The position numbers were made by a program, and so were the translations under genes. The notes under the pieces were generated by a model, which saw nothing but the letters and a program-made list of their open reading frames with translations, did no database searches and had not been told where the DNA came from. A stretch of DNA of 37,674 bases from an uncultured Ruminococcus sp. (GTDB taxonomy: Bacteria; Bacillota; Clostridia; Oscillospirales; Ruminococcaceae), in the NCBI RefSeq assembly GCF_902762735.1, contig NZ_CACWPP010000081.1, positions 1 to 37,674 on the forward strand. The letters are read 5' to 3'. Numbering within the stretch: position 1 is the stretch's first letter; each line of letters starts with the position of its first letter. Below are positions 1-7,028 of this stretch, piece by piece.

Positions 1-36
1 TCGCCGTTTTATCGCGAGTGTGTGCGCGGCGAACTT

Positions 37-152
37 TGTGTGCATCTTATTTACTTTGCGCACTTGCATTTTCGGGCTGGCAGTTCTCTTTTTATGGGGG
101 GGTTCCCCGCCCACCCGCCCGCATATTATTGTGCCTTGAATATTGACATTCT
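37..152. repeat. Interspersed intergenic repeat, copy 1 (family R4)
   Basis: This stretch matches 32205-32320 in order and spacing. Shared blocks are GTGTGCATCTTAT, CTTTGCGCAC, CTCTTTTTATGGGG, CCCGCCCGCATA, TGTGCCTTGA and TTGACATTCT, separated by diverged bases. The first 36 bases also resemble the inverse of the GCGATAAAACRGCGAAC module at 2278-2442, so the window opens inside a mosaic of repeats. No ribosome binding site or convincing reading frame is present. Bases 153-332 show nothing recognisable apart from this mosaic character. Confidence 0.6.
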
Positions 153-332
153 ATCGCGGGGGACTGCGCCACGACCGCCGAAGACGCTCCGCTGTTCGGC
201 TGGTGGACGCGGGCAATTCGTCACCCGCACATGGGGAGTGCTGTTCACGGGAATTGAGTACGCACTTTTCTTGGCGAATTGCCCGCTTTTGGCTTGCTTT
301 GGTCGAATGCTTTGACCTCTTTCCGTCGTTTT

Positions 333-510
333 CTTTGTTCGCCCAACTGGTTTTGTTTGTATCGCCGCTTTGCCGTTCCCCGATGCGAGAGGCTCTGCCC
401 CTCGCGCTCCCCGCCACCCTTTCGCGAAAGGGTGGACGGAAAGCTCAACTCGCGCATAGCTTGTTATGCTTACTCCGCTTCGTTGGCGGCACGGCATTCT
501 CCAATGCATG
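333..510. repeat. Long intergenic repeat with central palindrome, copy 1 (family R1)
   Basis: The block is repeated at 18442-18612. The shared core runs from CTTTGTTCGCCC through GCTTTGCCGTTCCCCGATGC and CTCTGCCCCTCGCGCTCCCC to GTTGGCGGCAC and ATTCTCCAATGCATG. At 414-435 lies a perfect 22-base palindrome. The other copy has a different sequence there that also folds (CAAGCCT at 18524-18530, AGGCTTG at 18540-18546), so pairing is kept while bases change. Translations in every frame look like chance open frames without start signals. I read it as a non-coding element. Confidence 0.7.
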
Positions 511-515
511 TCAAT

Positions 516-601
516 AATTATGCATTATGAATTATGAATTATGAATTGACGAAACGTGCATGCCAATAATTATGCATTATGCATTATGAATTATGAATTA
601 T
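516..601. repeat. ATTATG(A/C) heptad repeats, two runs
   Basis: Two runs (about 516-546 and 568-601) of the 7-base unit ATTATGA or ATTATGC follow a conserved leader TGCATG(C/T)CAATA. The second run touches the TAA stop codon (598-600) of the membrane-fusion gene on the minus strand. The same heptads occur at 2101-2136, inside the 2391-2677 array, at 18627-18727 and at 32352-32386. Confidence 0.85.
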
Positions 602-1659
602 TTAAGTACCAGTTCGTCACCCTCAGATACTCCCGAAAGTATCTCCGACTGCGAACCCGTCGATAACCCAACTTCAACAGGTACAGCAACTTTTTCACCG
701 TCTTTTAAAAGGTAGACTACCTGCTCGCCGTCAACTTTTTTGATGAGATTGTTTGAAATGACTACCGCATTCTCAACTCTGTCAAGCACCAATATCACAT
801 CTGCCAGCTGACCCAGCGCATCAGCAGGCGCTTCACCGTCAAAACGAACGTATATGGTGTCAGCTTCATATGCGATGCCCGTCTTGTCCTCTTCCTCATG
901 GCTCGCCTTGACCTCAGCCTGATAGTCTGCCAGAGCGTTCGGGTCCATGAAAACTATGCCGTCATAAAAATCCTGATTTATGCGTATCTGCACTTTCGTG
1001 TCAACAGGGAATTTAGTGAGATCATCAGGCTTCACAGCAATATACAGAGCCGTTGTGTCGATAACAGTAGCGACCGTCTGCCCCGAACTTACATTGTCCC
1101 CTGCGCGTACATCTGCCAGCTGTGATACCACACCGTCTATGGGCGAACGAAGCACTGCGCCCTCTTTGTTGGCTTTTAGCTTGTTCAGCTCGCGTTCTAT
1201 CAGCTGAACATCAACATAAGCCGAGTCTATCTGCGCCTGAGTGCCGCCGCTCTCCCATATCATATCGACATTTAGTTTAGCCTTTTGCAGGTAAAGCTCC
1301 TTTTCGGCTATCTGGTCATCAAGATCGGTGGTATCTATCTCGCAGATGGGATCGCCCTCAGCCACATGATCGCCCGCTCTAACATAGAACTGAGATATGA
1401 CACCGCTCTGTTTTTCATAGCTGAGGTCATACTGCCTTTCAGCAGTGACTGTCCCCGTCGATGTAAGTTTCTTCTCAATATCCTTGCGTTTCGCCGTGAC
1501 TGTGGTATAGCTTACCTCGCTGGCTTTTACAGCGGGCGGTATAGCGGCTTCCTCCTCATCGGGCAGCAGGTAGCACCCCGCCCCCGAAAGCATCACTGCA
1601 ACACACATCACCGCAGGCATGACACGTCGGAACATATCTGTAATTTTATTTGATCTCAT
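598..1659 (-). CDS. Efflux membrane-fusion (HlyD/MacA-like) lipoprotein
   Basis: A 353-residue periplasmic-adaptor family protein. It would link an inner-membrane pump, usually a MacB-type ABC permease in Firmicutes, to the outside. The N-terminus is a lipoprotein signal with lipobox LSGAGC (lipidated Cys29). Two lipoyl/biotinyl-like half motifs, around VISQFYVRAGDHVAEGD and VVSQLADVRAGDNVSSGQ, flank a coiled-coil hairpin, followed by a beta-barrel and a C-terminal domain, the usual family order. I start it at ATG 1659 because GGAGG lies 6 bases upstream; the frame stays open to 1854 but that extension runs through a mobile element. No pump gene lies next to it in the window: downstream are only repeats and the window edge. 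The family is clear, the substrate is unknown. Confidence 0.85.
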   Translation of the reverse strand: MRSNKITDMFRRVMPAVMCVAVMLSGAGCYLLPDEEEAAIPPAVKASEVSYTTVTAKRKDIEKKLTSTGTVTAERQYDLSYEKQSGVISQFYVRAGDHVAEGDPICEIDTTDLDDQIAEKELYLQKAKLNVDMIWESGGTQAQIDSAYVDVQLIERELNKLKANKEGAVLRSPIDGVVSQLADVRAGDNVSSGQTVATVIDTTALYIAVKPDDLTKFPVDTKVQIRINQDFYDGIVFMDPNALADYQAEVKASHEEEDKTGIAYEADTIYVRFDGEAPADALGQLADVILVLDRVENAVVISNNLIKKVDGEQVVYLLKDGEKVAVPVEVGLSTGSQSEILSGVSEGDELVLK

Positions 1660-1748
1660 AACAAGTCCTCCAAGACTGTTTATATTTCTGCATTCAGCGC
1701 TCACAGACGCACCGTTTTTGGTGGCTGTGAGTACGGGATATATATTTA

Positions 1749-1907
1749 TGTGGTTATCCCGCTGACACACCAAAATAAACGATGTTATATCGGGAACCAA
1801 ATACAGTTGGCGGTTATCTTTCCCCCGCCTGCGGCGGGGAAAAGATAACATCAACTCAGTTTTTCCCCATTGATAAAGGTATTTTGCAGTAGTGTGCTAA
1901 AGGGATA
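1749..1907 (-). mobile_element. Small inverted-repeat element with 10 bp target duplication, copy A
   Basis: A 159 bp non-coding element, inverted relative to copies B and C. One end reads TGTGGTTATCCCGCTGACACACC, in two parts TGTGGTTATCCC and GCTGACACACC; the other is GTGTGCTAAAGGGATA. It is flanked by the perfect direct repeat TATATATTTA (1739-1748 and 1908-1917). Inside is a GC-rich hairpin (ATCTTT, C-run, GCC / GGC, G-run, AAAGAT; 1816-1846). It shares its interior with copy C at 17477-17596. The last four bases of the TGAC end seen in B and C are missing. It lies between a candidate promoter and the adaptor gene. Confidence 0.75.
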
Positions 1908-1950
1908 TATATATTTATATTAATGTCGTTCGCTATATCACATACTATTT

Positions 1951-1979
1951 ATTATAGCATTTTTTACCTGATTTTGCTA
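1951..1979 (-). promoter_or_regulatory. Candidate extended -10 promoter for the adaptor gene
   Basis: On the minus strand TGC-TATAAT forms an extended -10 (TATAAT at 1956-1951). The -35 at the 17-base position is weak (TAGCAA). It points to the adaptor gene, giving a leader of about 285 nt that would contain the whole of element A. This is an inference from motif and position only. Confidence 0.4.
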
Positions 1980-2068
1980 TATGCAACAGGACAAAATTAA
2001 ACTAAGATTTTTGGCACAATGCACAAGACTTTTCCATGCGATTTTCGCTTGCTTTAGCGGGAGAGCTA

Positions 2069-2097
2069 TTGAAAAATTCACAAAGATGGTGTATAAT
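2069..2097 (+). promoter_or_regulatory. Strong sigma-A-like promoter pointing into a repeat field
   Basis: TTGAAA (2069-2074) is followed after exactly 17 bases by TATAAT (2092-2097). The next plus-strand gene starts at 2752, about 650 bases on, so this promoter drives either a long leader for the SGNH esterase or a non-coding transcript across the heptads and the tandem array. Confidence 0.6.
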
Positions 2098-2100
2098 AAA

Positions 2101-2210
2101 TTTAATTCATAATTCATAATGCATAATGCATAATTATTGGCATGCACGCGAGAATGCTGTGCCGCCCACAAAGCACAGCAAGAACACAAAGCACAGCGCG
2201 AGTCAAAGCG
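2101..2210. repeat. Heptad run plus inverted partial copy of the R1-type repeat
   Basis: Read on the minus strand, this is a GCTTTGACTCG-like block, GGCGGCACAGCATTCTC, TGCATGCCAATAATTATG and then ATTATG(A/C) heptads. That is the same module order as 18545-18661. Only the part nearest the heptads is retained; the palindrome-bearing half is absent. Confidence 0.65.
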
Positions 2211-2247
2211 GTCGGTCATCTCTCCAAAGGATAAGCCTGTCAATAGT

Positions 2248-2405
2248 GTAGGGCGGGGGCTTGCTCCCGCCGTTCGACCCGCACACACCCGCGATAAAAC
2301 GGCGAACCATCGCGAAAATCCCCGATAATTCGGCGGTGTAACACGGTATAGTAATGTAACACGGTATGGCAATAATCAAGCGGCGGGGGCAAGCCCCCGC
2401 CCTAC
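2248..2405. repeat. Widely spaced 25 bp GC-rich inverted repeat
   Basis: The arm at 2248-2272 (starting GTAGGGCGGGGGCTTGC) matches the inverse of 2381-2405 with one mismatch. Each arm is also close to a palindrome by itself. The module GCGATAAAACRGCGAAC recurs directly after each arm (near 2290 and 2425). I see no coding potential. Confidence 0.6.
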
Positions 2406-2677
2406 CCAAAATTTGCCGCACATACGCGATAAAACAGCGAACTTCCGACCCTGCCAACAATTATGAATTATGAATTATGAATTACAAAAGCCCCCGCCCT
2501 ACCCAAAGTTTGCCAAACCCACGATAAAACAACTCACTTTCGGTCATGTCAACCAATTATGAATTATGAATTATGAATTATGAATTACAAAAGCCCCCGC
2601 CCTACCCAAAGTTTGCCAAACCCGCGATAAAACAGCTCACTTTCGGTCATGTCAACCAATTATGAATTATGAATTAA
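2391..2677. repeat. Three-copy tandem array of about 100 bp units
   Basis: Units begin with AGCCCCCGCCCTACCCAAA at 2392, 2489 and 2592, giving periods of 97 and 103 bases. Each continues with TTTGCC, CGATAAAAC and a CC..TCAACCAA-type segment, then ends in ATTATGA heptads. The second and third units are nearly identical; the first is diverged. Heptad number varies from unit to unit, as expected of slippage. The array ends about 75 bases before the SGNH esterase start. Confidence 0.85.
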
Positions 2678-2751
2678 AAAGGCGGCGTTCGCGTCAATGA
2701 TTATGAGGTATAAATAAAATAGGAAATTATAAAAATGAAAGGAATATTATT

Positions 2752-4116
2752 ATGAAAAAAACTCTCGCTTTATTAATTGCATTATCTGTCTGTGCTTCCG
2801 CTTTTGTCGGCTGTGGTGAAAGCGCTGACAGCTCCGCAAAAGCTGAAAACTCAGCCGCAAATTCTGCCGAAAGTTCAGCAGAAGCTCCCGCTGAAAGCAC
2901 GCCCGAAGAAGCCGAAAGCACCGCAGAAACGGCGGAAACTCCCGCAGATGACTCGCTCTCCGCTCAGCTTCTCGCACAGTACCCCGTCAATGACGGCGCT
3001 TACGATTTTACCAAAGGCGCGACCGAAAATATGCTGGGCAGATCGCTCCTCTATCGCGGCGATACTTCGCGTTTAGCCGCAAAACTCCAACGCGCGGTCG
3101 ATGACCCCAAAGCGATAACCAATATCTGTTATCTGGGCGACTCCATCACAGCAGGTTCGGGCGCGACAGGTTCTGCAAAGCAGTACACCAACCTGATAAA
3201 CGCATGGTGGGAAGAAAATATGGGCTACTATGTGCTGGGCACTAATGCAGGCATCGGCGCGACTGACTCCTACTGCGCGGTACACAGGGCTTCCCGTGAT
3301 GTCCCCGAAGAAAGCGATATTATCTTCATCGAGTTCATCAACGATCAGGACAACGAGCTGTATCAGTCCACTATGGACAGCCTTGTAAGACAGTGCCTTG
3401 CTATGGAAAATCAGCCCGCTGTAATAATTATCGAGCCTTCCACCGAAGGCGGCGGCTCACCACAGAACGCGCATTTAAAGGTCGCACAGACCTACAACAT
3501 ACCGTTCATATCCTACCACGATGCCATCATCCCCGAAATAGATGCGGGCAATTTCCAGTGGAAGGATACCTCCAACGACAACGTTCACCCCAACGATGCG
3601 GGTCACGCTGTTATGGCGCAGTGCGTGCTGAACCTCTTCGAGCAGGTCAAGGAGAACCTCGCCAACGAAAATAAGGAAGTCACCCCCTTTGACCCTGCGG
3701 CGACAGAGTCCCCCACAGGCGACAAATTTGCAGGCGCTTCACTGGGTTCGATGGACACCCCCGAGACCGTCGAGGTGGTCGATGCGGGAACTTTCACCAA
3801 GCGCATACAGTTCGCTAACTTCAACGGCGGCTGGGGCAGTGAGTCGGGCGGCAGTGCGACTTTCAAGATAAACTGCAAAAATCTCGGCATGCTGTATCTC
3901 AAAAATATCAAGGGCGATTTCGGTCAGGTGGCAGTCAAGGTCGATGATAATGAACCCGTCATCATAGACGGCGATTTTCCCGGCGGCTGGGGCAACTACG
4001 CCAAAGCCGATGAGATATTCTCTTCCGATGAAGCCGCAGAACACACCGTCACCGTAGAATTCATCAGCGGCGACGATAAGCCCAACTTCCAGATACTCAA
4101 CTGGCTCATAAGCTGA
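2752..4116 (+). CDS. Secreted SGNH/GDSL-type esterase lipoprotein
   Basis: A 454-residue lipoprotein. The signal peptide ends in lipobox FVGC (Cys21). Residues 22-68 are a low-complexity Ser/Ala/Glu linker, typical of a cell-surface spacer. The SGNH hydrolase core follows: block I CYLGDSITAG with nucleophile Ser131, a glycine block NAGIGA near 165-170, block III INDQDN near 196, and block V DNVHPND with Asp276 and His279. About 130 further residues form a beta-rich C-terminal region (FNGGWGSESGGSATFKI and onward). In rumen and gut Firmicutes such enzymes often remove acetyl groups from plant or host glycans. That substrate is an inference; the fold is clear. An AAAGGA site precedes the ATG, and a terminator follows at 4160. 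Confidence 0.88.
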   Translation: MKKTLALLIALSVCASAFVGCGESADSSAKAENSAANSAESSAEAPAESTPEEAESTAETAETPADDSLSAQLLAQYPVNDGAYDFTKGATENMLGRSLLYRGDTSRLAAKLQRAVDDPKAITNICYLGDSITAGSGATGSAKQYTNLINAWWEENMGYYVLGTNAGIGATDSYCAVHRASRDVPEESDIIFIEFINDQDNELYQSTMDSLVRQCLAMENQPAVIIIEPSTEGGGSPQNAHLKVAQTYNIPFISYHDAIIPEIDAGNFQWKDTSNDNVHPNDAGHAVMAQCVLNLFEQVKENLANENKEVTPFDPAATESPTGDKFAGASLGSMDTPETVEVVDAGTFTKRIQFANFNGGWGSESGGSATFKINCKNLGMLYLKNIKGDFGQVAVKVDDNEPVIIDGDFPGGWGNYAKADEIFSSDEAAEHTVTVEFISGDDKPNFQILNWLIS

Positions 4117-4159
4117 TCTGCTGACTTTTCAGCATGATAAGACCATAAAAACAACAAAA

Positions 4160-4190
4160 CGCTGAAGGCTCACAGTCCCTCAGCGTTTTT
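4160..4190 (+). terminator. Bidirectional intrinsic terminator
   Basis: CGCTGAAGG pairs with CCCTCAGCG around an 8-base loop and is followed by TTTTT. On the minus strand the same stem is followed by TTTTGTTGTTTTT. It separates the esterase from the convergent epimerase-like gene. Confidence 0.88.
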
Positions 4191-4196
4191 CTTATG

Positions 4197-5261
4197 TCAC
4201 CTGTCTGCCTTCATGCTCTCGATAAGCCTGTCAAACATCTCTTTCAGACCTACCTGCGCATGCCAGCCCAGCGCTTCTGCCTTGTCGGTGGCAAGGTTCA
4301 TCTTGACTTTCGGATTGTACCCCAGCTTCGTCACATCTTCCGCTATGTTGAATTTCAGTGAAGTCCCGCTGTCAGGGTAGTTGTCAATAAGCATCTGCGC
4401 CATGTCCTTTATGGAGATGAGCGTGTCCTTGTTGGCAACATTGTATGCCTCCGCACTCTCGCCTTTCAGCAGAACGGTCAGTATGCCCGTCACCGCATCG
4501 CTGATGTAACAGTAGTTGCGTTCGGTCGAACCGTCTGTCATAAGCACTATGTCCGTACCCTCAATAATTGCCCTCGCAAAATGCGCGAAAACTCTGCCGT
4601 CATTATATCCGACACCTGCACCCATGCTCTGGCACAGCCTTGCAACTTTTACAGGCACACCGTATTCGTGCGCATATGAGGTACACAGCGTTTCCACTAT
4701 CCTCTTGCCCTCAGAATAACTGCTTCTCACACTCATCGGGTCGATACTGCCGAATGTCTTTTCGTCCACCGAACTGAGCGCAAAATCCACCACACCGTAG
4801 ACCTCCAGCGATGAAAGGTATACCATGCCCTCCACCTGCTTTGACTTCGCCAGCTCCAGCAGGTTTTTCGTGCCGTTTATCGCCGTGAAGATAGTCTCCA
4901 CAGGGTATTCAACAAACGCCTTTGAACTTGTTATGCTCGCACCGTGTATTATAAAGTCGATGCCGCCCTCATAGCTGTACGGCTCATTCACGTCCTGCAC
5001 CAGCAGTTCCAGCGCCGACTTGTCAGCGTACTTAAAGAGCTTCTCAGCCTTTTCCTTATTGCGCACCGCTGCGATGACTTTCATGCCCAGCCCGCGCTCA
5101 GCATTCGCGTTCAGAAGTGCCATGACCACCTGCCCGCCGATAAGACCTGTCGCGCCTGTCACCAGCACAGTCCTGCCCTTAAATCTCTCCCAGTCGATGA
5201 ACTCAGCCGCCGAAGCACGCTCAACATCTTCCTGCATTATCCTGTTGTCTGATAGCTTCAT
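4197..5261 (-). CDS. NAD(P)-dependent sugar-nucleotide epimerase/dehydratase (extended SDR)
   Basis: A 354-residue extended short-chain dehydrogenase. The Rossmann motif GATGLIGG lies at 36-43. The catalytic set is Ser150/Ser151 in YLSSLEVYG plus Tyr182 and Lys186 in SYSEGK. The family acts on NDP-sugars (epimerases, 4,6-dehydratases, UDP-glucuronate decarboxylases) to make precursors for surface polysaccharides. The substrate cannot be assigned from motifs. I start at ATG 5261, which has GGGAGGA just upstream; the open frame extends 13 codons further without a better site. The neighbours are not sugar genes, so its pathway is not shown by context. Confidence 0.85.
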   Translation of the reverse strand: MKLSDNRIMQEDVERASAAEFIDWERFKGRTVLVTGATGLIGGQVVMALLNANAERGLGMKVIAAVRNKEKAEKLFKYADKSALELLVQDVNEPYSYEGGIDFIIHGASITSSKAFVEYPVETIFTAINGTKNLLELAKSKQVEGMVYLSSLEVYGVVDFALSSVDEKTFGSIDPMSVRSSYSEGKRIVETLCTSYAHEYGVPVKVARLCQSMGAGVGYNDGRVFAHFARAIIEGTDIVLMTDGSTERNYCYISDAVTGILTVLLKGESAEAYNVANKDTLISIKDMAQMLIDNYPDSGTSLKFNIAEDVTKLGYNPKVKMNLATDKAEALGWHAQVGLKEMFDRLIESMKADR

Positions 5262-5378
5262 AGTTATTCCTCCCTCGTTATTTGAACCGAGACCTGTCAC
5301 TTTTATCTGACTTTCGCCCCCGCTGACAGACGCTGCCGCCGTCCGCCGCGCATATCCGATCTATCCATATGATAAACC

Positions 5379-6356
5379 TCATTCACCCATCTGCCCGATG
5401 ACCCTTGCCGCCATCTTCTCAGCCTGCACGTAAGTCGAAAGTTCGCCGCATTCCGCCCTCAGCTTTGCCGAGTTCGGCAGACCTTTCACATACCACGCCA
5501 CATTCTTGCGCGCCTCTTTCATGCCGCGTTCCTCGCCCTTGTATTTGCAGAGATACCCGCAGTGTTTCAGCATTATCTCCATGCGCTCTTTCACCGTCAG
5601 CGGGTGAAGGGCTTCCCCTGTTTCCAGATAATGTCTTATCTCGCGGAACACCCAAGGTCTGCCGTAGCTTCCCCGCGCCAGCATCACAAGGTCACAGCCT
5701 GTCTGCTCGTACATCTGCTTGCAGCTTTCGCCGTCGGTCACATCTCCGTTGCCGAACACAGGCACACTCACCGCCTGCTTCACCTGCCTGATGATCTCAC
5801 GGTCGGCTTCCCCCGAATAGAACTGCGCCCGCGTCCTGCCGTGTACCGCCATAGCCGCCACGCCCGTCTGTTCAAGGGCTTTCGCGAACTCCACCGCGTT
5901 TATGCTAGTGTCGTCCCACCCTGCGCGGAACTTCACCGTCACGGGACACCCCGCGTTCTTCACCGTTTCGCGGGCTATCTCCACCGCTCGCGGAATGTCC
6001 TTCATCAGCGCTGAACCCGAACCGTTCCCGACTATCTTCGGCACAGGACACCCCATGTTTATATCTATGATGTCAGGCTCATACTTTCCCAGCAGATAAG
6101 CCGCCTTGCCCATAAAATACGGGTCTTCACCGAATATTTGCAGTGCATACGGACGCTCCTGCGGCTCTATCTCACACAGCTCACCTGTCTTGCGGTCGCC
6201 GTAGCACAGCCCCTTTGAAGAGATCATCTCGCTTACCATGTAAGCCGCCCCGAATTCTCTGCAAAGCAGTCTGTAAGACTTGTCCGCCACCGAAGCCATC
6301 GGTGCCAGCGCCGCAGTCTTTTCTATCTTCACACCGCCGATGTCAATGTATTCCAT
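5379..6356 (-). CDS. dusB: tRNA-dihydrouridine synthase (DusB-like)
   Basis: A 325-residue flavoenzyme that reduces uridines in the D-loop and nearby positions of tRNA using FMN and NADPH. The N-terminal TIM barrel starts with LAPMASVADKSYRLLCREFG. The signature DINMGCPVPKIVGNGSGSAL carries catalytic Cys103. VKFRAGW, AVHGRTRAQFYSG and FGNGDV are the expected FMN-binding and substrate-site motifs, and a helical tRNA-binding domain follows from about 240. The start is ATG 6356, with GGGAG six bases upstream; a TTG two codons earlier overlaps that site and is less likely. A terminator sits just upstream, so it probably has its own promoter or relies on read-through. Confidence 0.92.
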   Translation of the reverse strand: MEYIDIGGVKIEKTAALAPMASVADKSYRLLCREFGAAYMVSEMISSKGLCYGDRKTGELCEIEPQERPYALQIFGEDPYFMGKAAYLLGKYEPDIIDINMGCPVPKIVGNGSGSALMKDIPRAVEIARETVKNAGCPVTVKFRAGWDDTSINAVEFAKALEQTGVAAMAVHGRTRAQFYSGEADREIIRQVKQAVSVPVFGNGDVTDGESCKQMYEQTGCDLVMLARGSYGRPWVFREIRHYLETGEALHPLTVKERMEIMLKHCGYLCKYKGEERGMKEARKNVAWYVKGLPNSAKLRAECGELSTYVQAEKMAARVIGQMGE

Positions 6357-6366
6357 ATTCAACTCC

Positions 6367-6395
6367 CAAAAACGGAGACCGATACACGGTCTCCG
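6367..6395 (-). terminator. Intrinsic terminator
   Basis: On the minus strand CGGAGACCG pairs perfectly with CGGTCTCCG around five bases and is followed by TTTTT. It lies only about 11 bases before the dusB start and would end transcripts coming from the small conserved gene and possibly the Gld-type operon. Bases 6396-6605 show no other feature. Confidence 0.85.
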
Positions 6396-6605
6396 CTTAT
6401 CATTTTACTATTTCCTTCCATTCAGGGGAACAGTCTCATTCCCGCAAAATATCCGTATAGTCCATTTCGCGCAAAGCAGTCGCCCCGTCAAGCCTTGACT
6501 TTCACCGCGCAGGCAATATCAGGCGCTGAAACCGCCCGCTTTCGTCTTTTCCCCGCTTCACACGCAGGAAAAAATGCCTCAAAGCACTGCCCGCTGCTCA
6601 GCCCC

Positions 6606-6878
6606 TTATGCCTTTACTTTCAGCCACGCGCAGGCAATATCCAGCGCATCATACAGGCTTTCGGTATCGGTCTGCTTGTCTATGGTAGGCTTTGTCAGGT
6701 CGGTGGACATCTTTCTTATCTTCACCTTGTCAGCAACTTCCAGTTCGCCGACTTTCTTGGTGTGCTTTATCTCCATCCAAACCACGAACTCGTCATACAT
6801 ATTGCCGTAATACAGCTGATTTCCCTTTCTCACCAGAGGAAGTCCCTTGTATGTGAAAAATTTCTTTGTTTCGCTCAT
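6606..6878 (-). CDS. Small conserved protein of unknown function
   Basis: A 90-residue soluble protein with a good ribosome binding site (GGAGAGATAA before ATG). The sequence is basic at the N-terminus (KKFFTYKGLPLVRKGNQLYYG), then alternates hydrophobic and charged residues as a small beta-sandwich would, and ends in a helix (ESLYDALDIACAWLKV). It has no signal peptide or membrane segment. I know similar short proteins from Ruminococcaceae only as unnamed conserved proteins. It follows the DUF4340 gene on the same strand and is closed off by the terminator at 6367. Confidence 0.7.
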   Translation of the reverse strand: MSETKKFFTYKGLPLVRKGNQLYYGNMYDEFVVWMEIKHTKKVGELEVADKVKIRKMSTDLTKPTIDKQTDTESLYDALDIACAWLKVKA

Positions 6879-6935
6879 TTATCTCTCCGCCTTTCTGAAT
6901 GTTTGTCGTTTAATGTTTCTCTCCGCCGAACGTTC

Positions 6936-7028
6936 TGACCGCCCTGCGCCTTTTTTCTTATCATTTTGGTGATGACCGACCGCATATCTGCCGAAGTCAG
7001 CCCTTTCCGTGACCGCCCTGCGCCTTTT
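6936..7028. repeat. 19 bp direct repeat flanking the end of the DUF4340 gene
   Basis: TGACCGCCCTGCGCCTTTT occurs at 6936-6954 and again at 7010-7028. The second copy overlaps the stop codon of the DUF4340 gene. The arrangement suggests a short local duplication. Confidence 0.6.

Noticed and set aside
126-530. Several overlapping frames in the left-edge repeat
   Set aside because: Frames on both strands are similar in length, lack ribosome binding sites and follow the repeat, not codon-like conservation.
2391-2677. CRISPR array
   Set aside because: Whole units of about 100 bases are repeated without unique spacers, and no cas genes are present.
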